64,000 nucleotides of DNA from Trichostrongylus colubriformis (GCA_963978905.1 OZ022256.1:4509501-4573500), one strand, 5' to 3'. Numbered from the stretch's first letter, positions 34,901 through 45,838 are shown. Notes: generated by a model from the sequence alone, not told the origin. Translations and numbers: made by a program.

Positions 34901-36349
34901 GACGAAAAAAAAAATAAAAAGTGATGATCGAAAAATATACTACAAGACTTTTGGAACAACCTAATATATGGGTGATAGAGAAAGTCATTTTTCCGTGGAC
35001 GATTCTCAGTGCAATGGATACGGTGACTAAGCCGCTTCTTGCAAATGAAAGAAGTGACGTTAAGTATGCGATAATGAAGAAAAACCAAAGTGTCAAAAAC
35101 TCAGTGAGCGAGGTCCTTCTTCTGCTCATTACCTTATTGCGGGTAATGGTTCACCCCCGTATTGTATCGATTGGAACCACGCGCAAATCTGATACGCCAC
35201 CGCGATGCGTAGTACCTAGCACGTTCAGTTGCGATGAAGCGAAAGATATATGAGATGGATATTTGAACAGACAATTCATTGTACCTACTGCCTTAAAAGC
35301 GATTTAGCTTCCAACTATGACGCGTGTACACTAAAGGAAAACGATGATACCTACGTCGAGAGATTCACCCAAGTCCGATTCGTTGTCGTAGACCTGAGCC
35401 GTGTCAAACAGTCGATATCCAGCAGCCAGAGCTGCATTCACGGCAGGCTTCATCTTGAAATCACAAAATTAGTTTTTTACGGTATCCTGTTGCATCTTTC
35501 TTGCAGGGCACACCTTGCGTTGATGAGAACAAATTACCTACCTTATCCGGTAGACAAATCCTTGGGTGATTAGCAAAGATGAAACTTTTGTGGCCGCCAC
35601 CGTGCGCCATCAAGACTTTGCCCGCCTTCGAATTCCAGTTAGCCATGCCCTCTTGGCTCAGCTGACCATCAACTCCAGTAGGCATGGTTCGCAGCATAAG
35701 ATCGAGGGGGTATGGCGCCGCGATGGTGGCGCGAAAGTTGCAACCTGCACAGCTCCTACCGGAGTGTGTGGCGATTAGTCGAATTTTCGCGCGGCCGACC
35801 GCGAGGGGTGCAATTCGCTTGCAGCCTTATTTCTTGAACAGCAGCAACAACTACATAGAGGACTTCGAGGCTTCCAACCTGCAATCTTTGAAGATTCGTC
35901 ACTCACGGTACCAGCCCACTGCGTGTGGAGCGGAATTCCATACGAATGCGGCAAGTCGTACTGACGGCGCCGCCGGTGCGAGGCCGCGAAGCGAAAATTC
36001 GACCAATCGCCACACACCCCTCCTACTGTCTCAAGAAGATGAGTCGACTGATGATTATCACGAGGTGTGATCTTAAGAAGTGGTTCGAATCATGTTCACG
36101 CTTGTAATCCCCTTTACATTCGGCGAATTTTGTAATGAATCACTGCTGGTTAGGCGCGTCAAATCAATACCACGATGAAATATGCGACGCTTCATGCGTT
36201 ACTAACACAATTAGCAGCAATCAAAAAGAGAAACGATAGCAAACACGTACCAAATCTCCTTCGATTCCGGATGTTCCAAGTCCAATCAAGGGTATCACGT
36301 AACCCGTACGCAACGTATAACTCTCACGGATTCCATCCAATCCTGTCAT
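28931..36349 (-). CDS. Aldo-keto reductase, gene B of a tandem trio
   Basis: AKR family carbonyl reductase. Exons on the minus strand are 36349-36251, 35453-35355, 31630-31506, 31449-31337, 30483-30407, 30044-29952, 29861-29772, 29689-29603 and 29029-28931. They total 882 bp, or 293 residues, with all phases matching genes A and C. Exon 3 is 6 bp shorter than theirs. The catalytic set is intact: FDTAQVYDNE (Asp, Tyr), ITKIYP (Lys) and LIHFP (His). Also present are EGKIRSVGVSNYE, NQVEFHPHF and a canonical IPKSLQPHRISEN cofactor loop. The ATG follows TAGAA, an acceptor-like site. Intron 2 spans 3.7 kb and contains two mariner relics and an inverted-repeat element. Intron 1 holds element 35761-36023 and intron 8 a family-A MITE. 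Confidence 0.92.
29100..29290 (-). repeat. tRNA-derived SINE-like element, copy 2
   Basis: On the minus strand it reads GTGGTTCAAACCCCGCATCA, a B-box-like site, followed by a body with CCAGACTCGCTTGGGAAAGT and GGGCCAAGTCGCACTCAC. This body is shared with 3420-3660. Confidence 0.5.
29389..29566. repeat. Family-A MITE in intron 8 of AKR B
   Basis: It starts GCGTTCATACTTTGCGGTGG and ends GCACCGCAAAGTATGAAAGC. It lies in the intron between the last two exons. The interior is in the opposite orientation to the copy in the same intron of gene C. Confidence 0.8.
31936..32325. repeat. Inverted-repeat element with arms of about 150 bp
   Basis: The left arm contains CGACGCCGTCACCGTCAAAC, GTGCAGCGTTTGCAAAATTC and TTGACCCAATCACACT. 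The right arm has AGTGTGATTGGGTCAAGAAT, GCAAACGCTGCACATTAT and GACGGCGTCGGTTGAAAGCG. The left terminus GTGGCCGCTTTCATACT is duplicated at 31937 and 31969. It lies in intron 2 of AKR B. Confidence 0.8.
32735..33633 (-). mobile_element. Mariner-type transposon relic (type 1)
   Basis: The terminal repeats TTAGGTTGATTCATAATAAA and TTTATTATGAATCAACCTAA are flanked by TA on both sides. On the minus strand the C-terminal transposase is readable from about 33181 to 32813, with YSPDLAPSDFHLF (third acidic residue region) and IPWQKVIDKDGVYF. The N-terminal part is split between frames. At 899 bp it is shorter than typical mariners of about 1.3 kb. It lies in intron 2 of AKR B. Confidence 0.88.
33703..35012. 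repeat. Inverted-repeat element (GAATCGTCCACG family) split by a mariner
   Basis: The left end GAATCGTCCACGTAAAAATG at 33712 and the right end TTTTTCCGTGGACGATTCTC at 34988 mirror each other and match the intact copy at 40229-40605. The 34069-34964 mariner is inserted near its right end, between TACAAAGTAAATA and TATGGGTGATAG. Confidence 0.75.
34069..34964 (+). mobile_element. Mariner-type transposon relic (type 2)
   Basis: The ends TTGAGTTGTTCCAAAAGTCT and AGACTTTTGGAACAACCTAA are inverted and flanked by TA. Readable transposase pieces include an N-terminal helix-turn-helix part (KTTEACHSISAALG, SYETVRRSLVSFSNGEIDME) and a C-terminal part (LAKAIADFFDSQNPEFWEKG, IKWQRVADNNGQYI) in different frames. 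The middle is deleted. The same family as 59478-60606. Confidence 0.88.
35761..36023. repeat. Modular inverted-repeat element 3 (intron 1 of AKR B)
   Basis: The arms are GTGTGTGGCGATTAGTCGAA and the mirror TTCGACCAATCGCCACACAC. The right interior, GCAAGTCGTACTGACGGCGC, resembles the core of elements 1 and 2 and repeat F. Confidence 0.75.
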
Positions 36350-36960
36350 TTCTATTAGTCTGGAAGGCTAGTTTATATGCCACATCTTCTTCGCCTTGGT
36401 GCAAGAGGTAGCGGAAGTGGTGCAATGACAAGAGGCGCCCCTGCCATATACATGGTTCTGGTACAGTCTCAGCTCAATCCTCGCACGGACCCTATTTTTT
36501 CATCTCTCAGAATCAGTTGGTACGGAACCTATCCGGGCTTTTTGCAATTTTTTGTGCACGCTAAATCGCATAAACGGCCACCACAGTTCTATAAATGGAA
36601 GTAGGATGCAGAACGCATTTCAGAAAAAATAAAGGCACAGGGAGAGGTAATTTTCGGTCGACTACGATAGATGTGGTAAGAAGTGTAACAGTAGGGAAAA
36701 AGCGGAGAATATATCCGAGGACGGGTTCAGCGCTCTCTGCATCACTGGAAGGATACGGTAATGGCCAATCCGCGCGCTGCCATAGCCCGACACACCACAG
36801 CTTGTCAGCCGGCCGCACCTATTCGCACTCGATGAGCAGCTCAAGGCGGGTATTTCAAGGCGTATTCCGCCACACTTTGATACTCACGTGCTCATTCGAG
36901 GAAATGTCTCCCCCCCCCCTGACCCCCAGTGCTCTGAATAAAGCGAACCCTTCATAGCTA

Positions 36961-37858
36961 TTAGGTTGTAAGGAAAGTTTTGGCCGGTTTTTGAAATTTC
37001 AACTTCGAGAGATCATAACTCGGCTCAGAGTGCATCTTTTCTCACAGAGTGAGCACCATTAGATTCGCCACACTCTTGGCAACACTATGCATACCTACAC
37101 ATCTCAATTTGATAAAGGGCTGATAATTTATATTGCGCGAAATGAAAAAAGTCGACTTCAAATCGCCACTCTTTCTGAACACACTGCTACTGAAGGAGCT
37201 GGCCAGATGTTTTGGGAAGTGGGGCATAGTTAGCGCTAGATCTGATGAACATGATAGACGAGTAAGGGCCTCACCCTGCAACTGCTTCAATTAGTGGAAG
37301 AGGATTTGTGAAAAATGCGCTTGCGCATGACTGCCGTGAGGGGTCCCGCGGCACCCATTTTTTTGGATTTTTCCAAATCAAGGCCACTTAAGGTGGTCAG
37401 CTAAGGTTGCTTGTTGAGGGCCAATACTTGTGGATATCCCCTGCAAATATGGACGCTCATCGCCTTCTGCCGTTTTAGTTAAAGCGATTTGATCAATTGA
37501 AAATTCGAGCAGCTCGTCCTCATTTCTGCACTTCTGAAACCGGAGACAATGTGTTCCATCCAGTGATACACCCCCTCCTCTTGCAGTATTCACATTTGTG
37601 GTCACCTTCGCTGGGACTCGGCTAAACAAGAACTCTTGAAGTGAAGTCATCTTAAAAGTGCCATTTTCGCAGCACTTTAAAACTTCCCTAATAAATTGAA
37701 AACCTTATGGCATTCCAAATAAAACATATATTCTGAAAGAGCAACTTTTTCTCTATCTAACGAGCACAATATGTCAGCTGATTCATGTTGACGCGCTCTG
37801 ATATTTAAATTTATCTTGTGATAACGAAAAAGCGGCCAGAACTTTCCTTACAACCTAA
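36961..37858. mobile_element. TA-flanked 0.9-kb transposon relic (type 3)
   Basis: The ends TTAGGTTGTAAGGAAAGTTT and AACTTTCCTTACAACCTAA are inverted, flanked by TA, and share the TTAGGTTG tip with the mariner relics. Internal frames on the minus strand (37650-37378 and 37290-37042) are not clearly transposase, so membership of the mariner group rests on ends, target site and length. Confidence 0.7.
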
Positions 37859-38009
37859 TATATCGTTGATTCAATCGTAAAGTACCATTGAAGTAATCGA
37901 TATCGGTGAAATAGAAATCTCATGCATTATAAAAAAAAACTTCAGCGAATAAATTAATTTATCGTTTGATCAAGTAACGACAAAAAATCGAAAAAAATAT
38001 CAGCGGTAC

Positions 38010-40954
38010 TCAGAGCACACGCCACCCATAACATCGAATATAGTGCTGATTGCGATCCAATTTAAGCAGCGAATCAATCTCTTCTTTATTTAAATGGAAG
38101 TTTGTCACCTGAATCAGAGAAAGATCAAAGGAATAGTCACCTATGACCGCATTCATACTTCGTGATGCCGACGGTAGGGCGTGGCTGTGTGTCTCTGCGT
38201 CTCCGCCTATGCCACCCTGCCTCGCTGCCTGCGTCGTCTATGCACCTCTTTCGGGCCAGTCTGCCTCGCTGCCTGTAGAAGCAGCCACGCACTGCAAGCT
38301 TCGAGTATGAACGCGGTCTAATGGATCACGCTGAGGGTTGGGCGGAATATTTGGGGGCGGGGCTTCTGAGACGGAACCCACAAACAGCCAGTGGGATGCA
38401 TCAAGCTGTAGCATCGCGCTTTTAGTGTTTGGTCTGAAGGGGCCGTTCCCATGGGCTTCACCACAACCCCCAGCACTCTCCACTTAAGAGTTCAAACATC
38501 GTCTCGAAATCGACAAACCTCAAAGTTGTCCACGATTCGTTTGGGATTTGTGGATTTGGGCACGATTCCTACACCTTGACTCAACGCAAATGACAATAGT
38601 ATCATCTGAACATGAAGACATATGTCTTCAGGAAGGACATAGTAGAGAACAACTCACTGGAACTGTAGTGTCATGGGCTTTTGCCAGATCCACAACGACC
38701 GGATCGTTCACAAGCGCTGGTTCCTGGCGGGCGAGTGATGAGAACGCCTGAACGGTGTACGAATTGCAGCGTTAGACAGTTTTATAATCTTCCGCTTCTT
38801 CCCAGTACACACCCCCTTCCTTTTCCATTGCTATAAGCCGAGGCGATCGGCCTTTGAATAGCAATCAACACAGCCTTCATTCAAGAAAAACTAGTCACGT
38901 CGGTTTGCTTCCGACACGAGCTACTGAACAGGCAAGATAGTCGCCGAAGCGTCATCCAACCACACTACGGCGTACTCGTCCGTTAGGAGATGGAGCAGTA
39001 GCGGGAGTGGAGCAGTAAAAGCGACGCCAAATATTTTCAGAATATCGGTGCTGTTCTTTCGCTTTGAAAACGTCATAACATCACGAACCTGAAAGAAAAC
39101 ACCCTCTTTATCACAGTAATCCTTCAGTTCGCTCCGAGTGAAATGAGGATGATATTCCACCTGATTCGTACACGGCATCATCTGGAAGAAGAAGTTGCTA
39201 AAATGACTTTTTTTATCATTTTGTGCAAGGGCACGAAAAAAATTAAGTCCAAAAAAATCATCCTTACCTTCCCATAACTTTTAATTTCCTCAATATGACG
39301 GGACTCGTAATTTGATACTCCAACAGATCGGATTTTACCTTCGTCTAAAATAAAAATTCACGTGTTACATTTAGACACAAAGTCGCACCAGTTAAAAATG
39401 ATCCAGTCATGCACGGAAGCTCTGTGATCCTATTTCTTCCAAAATTTAGTACAGTGGGTAGGGTACTCTACGATAACACAGAAGATCTAAAATTTTCTTC
39501 ACTTCGACTAAAAACTCAAAAATTTAGGAGGTTACAATCTGTTTGAATTCCCGCCAATCAATTTTTCATCAGTTTTCGGCGGGAAAGTGCAAAGGCCGAG
39601 ACTGGCGCTCAATCTCGATTTGATTGACACACCTCATCGCTGATCTTGTGATCGCAGCCACTCTACTCCACATCCCACGCGGTCCCACCCACACTACCCG
39701 CGTGCCCGACATTGAGGAGATGTGTCACTGCGGGAATTTGATTTTCATGAGTGAAACTTTGCATGTGACTCATAGAGGACAAACTCACAAAATTGTACGT
39801 AAAGATGGGCGAAAAAACACAATCTCTACGAACGACTCCCCTGGAACGCTGATCACAACGACCAACCTTTCATCTTCTCAAGCTCTATATAGGTGAGCTT
39901 CCGATGGAGAGGATTGTTTTCGTCTTTTTCATCCGATTCCTGAGCTTTCGGATAATGAATAAGGACCATGTCAAGATAACTGTAAAATTCGTGCATAAAT
40001 AGGTATTGGATGTGGTGGTGATCACTAGAAATAGGCATAGGAAGTGATGATATCACTCACTCTGTTTTAAGATTTTCGAGAGATTCATCAACAAGCCGTT
40101 TGGCTGCGGCTGCCGGATCATCGCGATCAGGAAAGAACTTTGTGGTGAGGAAGATATCGGAGCGTGATAAGCCATGTTTCGGCAACAATTCCTGTAACAT
40201 TTCAGTACATTCGTCCAAACTCAGGAATCATTGAGGGAATCGTCCACGGAAAAAGAGTTTTTATGTTACCCATACACTTATGTTGCATTTGCCCAATGGG
40301 GCTGCATGCAGAGTTTCACGCGAAAAAATATGAATCCGGCTAAGATATAGCACCACAAAGTCTTGGCCGAGTGGGCGGGGTAAAGTGACGTAAACAGTCC
40401 CACTCCCCGCTCCCAATCTCGGCCCACAACAAGGCGAGGCCTTCACTCGTAGGCCTCGGCCACCCGGCCAAGAATTTAGGGAGCTGTATTTTGACCGAGT
40501 TCTCACTTCTTCGCGTGAAACTTTGCATGCGGTCCTTATTAGGCAAATACATTATAAATATAAGGGTAGCAGAAAAACTAATTTTTCCGTGAACGATTCC
40601 TTTAAAGTTCAGCCCCACCGCTAACGCAGATCCCAACTCAGGTTCATTCACATAGTATTTGGCGGTGTCAAACATACGGTAGCCACAGCCCAATGCAGCA
40701 TCGACAGCTGGTTTTACCTGCAATCTGACCCCTTCCCTGTGAAGATATGAACATTATACATACAAGTTCAATCAGTTCATTAAAATATACGTAAGCCGTG
40801 ATATTAAGTCAATAAAAATGCTTATCCATATAAGGTGTGCACCTCGCACCTGTGCTCCAGTTACTTTATACGTTCCCAGACCAACTAGAGGAATATGGAA
40901 CCCAGTGTTGAGTTTAGCTGCACCACCTCGTACTGCTTGAAATGTGGAAGTCAT
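38010..40954 (-). CDS. Aldo-keto reductase, gene C of a tandem trio
   Basis: AKR family carbonyl reductase and the most compact of the three. Minus-strand exons are 40954-40850, 40717-40619, 40191-40061, 39979-39867, 39344-39268, 39181-39089, 38747-38658, 38605-38519 and 38108-38010. They total 894 bp, or 297 residues. Landmarks are GLGTYKV, FDTAKYYVNE (Asp, Tyr), TTKFFP (Lys), LIHYP (His), DEGKIRSVGVSNYE, NQVEYHPHF, the canonical cofactor loop IPKSTNPKRIVDN, and RCYGWRV at the end. The ATG lies two bases after TTTTTCTTTCAG, a strong trans-splice acceptor. Intron 2 is made almost entirely of one inverted-repeat element and intron 8 holds a family-A MITE. As the shortest gene with an intact cofactor site, it may be closest to the ancestral copy; that is inference. 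Confidence 0.93.
38143..38323. repeat. Family-A MITE in intron 8 of AKR C
   Basis: It starts GACCGCATTCATACTTCGTG and ends GCTTCGAGTATGAACGCGGT, with the interior GTGTCTCTGCGTCTCCGCCT. Confidence 0.8.
40229..40605. repeat. Inverted-repeat element filling intron 2 of AKR C
   Basis: The left end GGGAATCGTCCACGGAAAAA is mirrored by TTTTTCCGTGAACGATTCC. Inner arms with TTTCACGCGAAAAAA versus CGCGTGAAACTTTGCATG and a GC-rich centre complete the fold. The intron is 427 bp, so the element accounts for nearly all of it. Confidence 0.8.
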
Positions 40955-41360
40955 TTCTGAAAGAAAAAGAATCAATGGTGTCGCAAGCCTATCACGCAAA
41001 GAAATTGAGGGCATTATTCGGGCGCGTGCAGTAATTAGACGTCTCCTACAGCCGCACACTCAATCTTTACTTTTTTTGATTTTACGAACTTCTACGCTCG
41101 ACCGAGAAGGCTGATTATTAAACCACCATATGATAAAAATAATGTGACCATGAACATCAAATAAACTTTTCATATCGACAGATGAATTGAATACTATTCA
41201 CAACGCTCTATGATTCTGGTTAGAAGCCACAAGCATGGCTTATTTCAGAAAGATCAATGAACTTCAAAAACTCCATTTTCTTAATTTTTGTCGCAAGAAA
41301 TTAGGCCGTTACTGCGATATTTTGCTTGAATTCAAAAAAAAAAGAGTAAAGAGAAAGTGA

Positions 41361-41500
41361 CCTTGGTCCACCAGTTCTGGGATGTGCCGTGCACTCAAGT
41401 CTTTTCCAGTAACGTGGACGTATTCGAACTCAAGCAGCTGACTCACAAAACGGCTGATGCTCAAGCCACAGTTTTTACACACTAAGATAACACTGCTAGC
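41361..41500 (-). other. Possible isolated coding exon, unknown
   Basis: On the minus strand a frame of about 45 residues (VCKNCGLSISRFVSQL, then YVHVTGKDLSARHIPELVDQ) ends at a GT donor (GGTCACTTTC). The C-x2-C pair hints at a zinc-binding fold. I could not join it to neighbouring exons, and it lies 5' of AKR C's start. Confidence 0.3.
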
Positions 41501-41547
41501 ATCTTAGTGGCTTTCAAGGTGAGGAAGCTTGCTCGCCTTAAACGGGT

Positions 41548-41728
41548 GCAGATTAGGCCGCCGTCAGGCTTTGCGATTTTGCGAATTCGCGACCTTGCGG
41601 TGTCGCGGGTCCGCAAGCGAAGTTGTGGCATTATACAATCTCAAGGTCGTAGTATCGCGAAAGTGCGACGCAGCAAAATTTTTCAAAATCGCAGAGTCGC
41701 AAAATCACAAAGTCTGACGGCGGCCTTA
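41548..41728. repeat. Family-B MITE copy
   Basis: It starts TTAGGCCGCCGTCAGGCTTTG-like and ends CAAAGTCTGACGGCGGCC, with TTGCGGTGTCGCGG in the left half. Confidence 0.8.
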
Positions 41729-42874
41729 GCGAGTTACGGTCCCATGCCTCTAACCACTGAGCCCCTCTTTCTCCAGTACAATATACTGGCTTTTTTTTCT
41801 GGAATAAAACGGACGAGCTGTTTTTTAATAGCAGTGAGAGTGCAAACCAAAAGGGGTGCAGACACAGTGATCGCCATAGGACCCAACTACAACAGCGCCC
41901 CTACCTCGTACGCCGCACGTTGCAACGCGAGTTTGTGTGCTAATCACACACGCACCTTATGCCCACGATGTGCGACTTTTCACACTCTATACACCTGAGT
42001 ATGATACTCAAATCTTACACTGTGAGTATGCTGCGAAAATTCAAAAAGAGAGACATTCGCTGTCAATAACTATTTTCAGAGTGCGCCATGCATTCTACTC
42101 CTGTCCAGACCCGCAGTCACAAATGCGCGGCGATACGACTTGCATAGGCCAGCCGTGCTCAGTGTTTCTGCCTTTTCAATCGAGCCTGGTTGAGAGTAGC
42201 TGTCCCGGGAGTGGGAGTTGATCCAAAATCCGATCTCCGAAGCATGTAACAACGGCGCCACCCGTCACTGCACCATCTCGCATTACGCGGATGCACGTTC
42301 ACTTTTACTAACTCATATGGGGCATATAAATACACATTTCGCAACCGAAATCACCCACTGAAGATGGTACAGGGATAATACGAAGAAGTCTTGCAGGTAT
42401 GGATTTTACGCAAGCAAAAGATGGATGAAATGTCAAAGTGGACGACTTGTGTCCCCACCATCTTCGCGATTTGAAAATGTATGAGTAAGTGAATCCGCGA
42501 ATCAAATCAAGCATATATCTGGTTTTTATTATTTTAAAATAAGTCAACAGAATTAGGCAACATCAAGGAGTCTTCCGATGAATTTTTTGCTTTCCATCCA
42601 TTTGAAAATGCAAGAATATTAAATATGGAAAATTCCACTACACTCCTCTATTGAAATTCCGGAGGAACAAAACTATGAAATAGAATAAAATAAAAGGTGA
42701 TATGTCAAGAAATGCCCCTTGGGAAAATGTGCTCAGCCGTAAACATCCAACATTGTATAGATCCGAAAACATCCACTCATCGAGTGACATTATCCGAAAA
42801 ATGACTGACCTTGACGGAAGGTCGCACTACGTTGCGAGAACCCCACGAAACTCAGGAGCGATTGCCATAAAGGG

Positions 42875-43360
42875 TTAGACGTAGACTACAGCGCCTAATC
42901 TGCAAGTACACCACCTTTTGTTGGTTTTCCGACTCCTCTCATTTCCTCTACCCGACGGCTTTTGATGATCGCCACTTTTATGTCGACGTGTTACGGATAG
43001 CCTTTGGACCATTGCGTTCCTTGTAGGGTGCGCCACGAGTTCTACCTTTGCTCGGAATCGTTGAGGTAGCTGCATGGGTAGTTGAAGTGGGCTCAGGAAC
43101 GTGCAATAAGTTTTTATATCTCCTTGAGCTGATATAGGAATGGCACGCGTTGCTGTATATGGGAAGACAAAGTGCACCGTTAGTCGAAGATTCTCGACAA
43201 GGTAGGTGGTATTAACGAGCGGGAGGGGGGGGGAGGTCGTTATTGCAGAGGTTAGCGATGGGCCCAAGCCAAATGACAAGCGGAACGTGCCGTCAGCTGA
43301 CCCGGTGGGTATTTGTTCACCCCACAACTCTTTTCCTTCGTAGACTTTAGAAAAAACCAC
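42875..43360 (-). CDS. Unassigned open frame, 161 codons
   Basis: This minus-strand frame is the longest unassigned one in the 41-46 kb gap. It is proline- and threonine-rich early (SAITTSPPLPLVNTT), then has VENLRLTVHFVFPYTA and a basic C-terminal half (VTRRHKSGDHQKPSGRG). There are no recognised motifs, and no splice model ties it to a neighbour. The local poly-G tract and the MITE directly upstream (43402-43556) make repeat-derived sequence a real alternative. Confidence 0.25.
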   Translation of the reverse strand: MVFSKVYEGKELWGEQIPTGSADGTFRLSFGLGPSLTSAITTSPPLPLVNTTYLVENLRLTVHFVFPYTATRAIPISAQGDIKTYCTFLSPLQLPMQLPQRFRAKVELVAHPTRNAMVQRLSVTRRHKSGDHQKPSGRGNERSRKTNKRWCTCRLGAVVYV

Positions 43361-43401
43361 TTCACTCTATCATTTCTATCTCTACCGCTCTATCATTTCT
43401 T

Positions 43402-43556
43402 TACAGTTCATTTCAGAGCGCTTGATGGGGCGTGGCCTGATTGGCGAGAATGAGAGTGTGGCGAGAGTAAGAGTGTGTAGCGGGGTAAGAGAATTTTATA
43501 CAATCTCACCCAAGTCCATAGGCCACGCCCTATCAAGCGCTCCGAAATGGACTGTA
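43402..43556. repeat. Family-C MITE copy 1
   Basis: The arms are TACAGTTCATTTCAGAGCGC and the mirror GCGCTCCGAAATGGACTGTA, continuing inward with GGGCGTGGCCT and AGGCCACGCCC. Two more copies lie in introns of the TRMT10C-like gene. Confidence 0.85.
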
Positions 43557-43559
43557 AAC

Positions 43560-45700
43560 ACAATTCTTTGTATCGTCCCACCTTCTATCCCGTGTTTTGA
43601 TTATAGTATTTTCGCATTTCCTTCCCCTCCCCCTCCCCCATCTACGCAGCACTATGAAATTTGCCAAGTGATTTTTAGGAGGCCTGGCTTCAGAAGACAT
43701 TTCCTCCTTAAACTGTACAGGTGGTAATCTTCTGTGGACCTCTACGTTTCCTGCAATTCCTTGCCAAAATCAATCAGTGGGTGCTATCGCACGGTGGACA
43801 CTATTTTTCTTCAAGCCAGTAAAGGGAAACGAATTCGTAAATTTAGTTTTGGTCGCGTTCGTTCTGCTACGCTTTTTCATGAACTTGCTTTACATTAGTG
43901 GCACTGGGTCCTCTTCAGCCCACAACCTTTCTGTAGTCCCCCGGAATCGGTACGTAATTTAAGTTCCGAATCTGCTCCTCGATGTTTTACTATTAGTTGT
44001 TGCGACCGCAATCAAAGATCGCGGACGATGTCGCCAACTGTGATGTGGCGTTAATCAGTATGTCTTTCCCGTAGTGACACACTTTTCTCGTTAACCAACT
44101 CGGATATAAGCTAAACCACGCACTGAGCGCCGGGTTTTTCTTCGGCAACCCGCGGGGTCAGACACCAGACAGGTCAGAGTACGCGACGCCAAAGCTCCTT
44201 CTCTGAAAAGGCTCAGGCAAATCCGAGAGACCCAGGCGGCGAAGGACGACATAGACGCAGGGTTACGCAATCACGGCCGGCGAACAGTGCGTGCATCAGC
44301 TGCGATCAACCAACTCGTGCTAGTAATCAAAACAGTTTAGGTTTCTCTTTCTTAGAAGAATGGATAATTTTCTTAAAGTTGCATGAATGTAGGAATTTCT
44401 TGCATCTTATCTGCCCTTTCTTACGATGGCTTTTTGGTGAATTTCTTATGACCGTTAAATAACGTTGCTCGGCTCACCCTGTGGTTTATTATGTAATTTA
44501 ATACTAAATAAATTAATACCTAATTTGAACTTCCAGGGAGTTATTCTGTATACCTCGAGCATTTTTGAAAAATGCCCGATACTCACTATAACGATAAGGT
44601 TTTGCTTTGTGTTGTGGAGTTTGGAAATTCACTTTCCCTACTTGCATGTCCATGTTTTCTTTTATCAGTGGACCGCTGCTTCTGCTCTTGTCATTTCTGC
44701 GTGCTCCGTTGGTTGTAAAACTTTTAGTGAGATCATTGTAGTCAGTCAAAGAAGGGACCTTTTTGCCAAAGGCAGTAAGTTATAGCTGGCGACCTCCTCA
44801 CAAGACATTTCTGTTTTAAGGTGAGGCGTCTTTCCATCAGTGTGCACATCATGTTTAATCAAATGTCCTAAAACATACTTTGAACTCAGTATGTCACGCG
44901 TTGGAAGAAACCAACCAGAAAACGAAACCGGGACCCGGTAGGATTATCGGCATTCTTTTTTTGCGTTGTAATCTGTTACATGATCGTGAAACGCTATCAT
45001 TATACAGCCCTTGCTGTCCTGAACACTTGGTAAATGATCACTTCGTTTTCCATATCCTTACAATTAGGCTGATCTCCTGCACTACGATTTTGCGTTGTTG
45101 TGATTTTGCATGCAAATTCGCAGGATCGCGTTGGTTCTTTTTCACTTTTTATACCAAATTTGCGCCAGAAAATTCTGCTGAATTGGATTGGTTCTATGTG
45201 GTTCATAAAAGTTAGCGCAGTTGGGCAAGCTTCAACGCTCCCCCTATCACGATTTTTTGACGTCCGTCAGACATTTTGCTGTTGCGTACGCCATCGGCTA
45301 TGCGAGCCACATGTGATATTCATGAGGTCGTTATGGTGTCCCTGATTTATTTTGCCAGGGCACGTCAATCTATAGCTAAACTGGCCTTCGATCTCCAAAT
45401 GCCATAGGGTCTGCAACATCGGCGTGAATTCAGCTCGCCACTGACAATGATATCGCGAGCTGTCGACGAGATAACGCGGTGAAATTCGGGCTCGTACCTT
45501 CTACCATAAAACTTGTTCTTACATACTGCGATACGGCATTGTTATGAATAGTCTTTGCTCGACAGCATTGCCGTGTTCATTACCCAGCAGTGGCTCTCTC
45601 ATTTTATTTCCCACTATTCTGATAATTGACCGGAAATCGCATTTTCTTCGAATTCAAAAAACTTTCATCGGTAGTCACATTCGATTATTGTTAATCAACG
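43560..45700. other. Intergenic, no gene recognised
   Basis: Frames of up to about 110 residues exist (plus 44465-44785 and 44880-45215) but overlap others on the opposite strand and show no domain. Confidence 0.4.
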
Positions 45701-45702
45701 TA

Positions 45703-45838
45703 TGTGGTGTCGTCGTCTGATTTCGCGATTTTGTGATTCTGCTGCGTCGCAGATTTTTGCCAGCTGGAAATCTTGCGTCGCCGTAACTCCACTTTCGGAG
45801 CCGCAACACCGCAAAATCGCAGTCCGGCGGCGGCTTCA
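45703..45838. repeat. Family-B MITE copy, diverged
   Basis: The left half has TGATTTCGCGATTTTGTGAT and the right half has CACCGCAAAATCGCAGTCCG, followed by GCGGCGGC. Confidence 0.65.
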
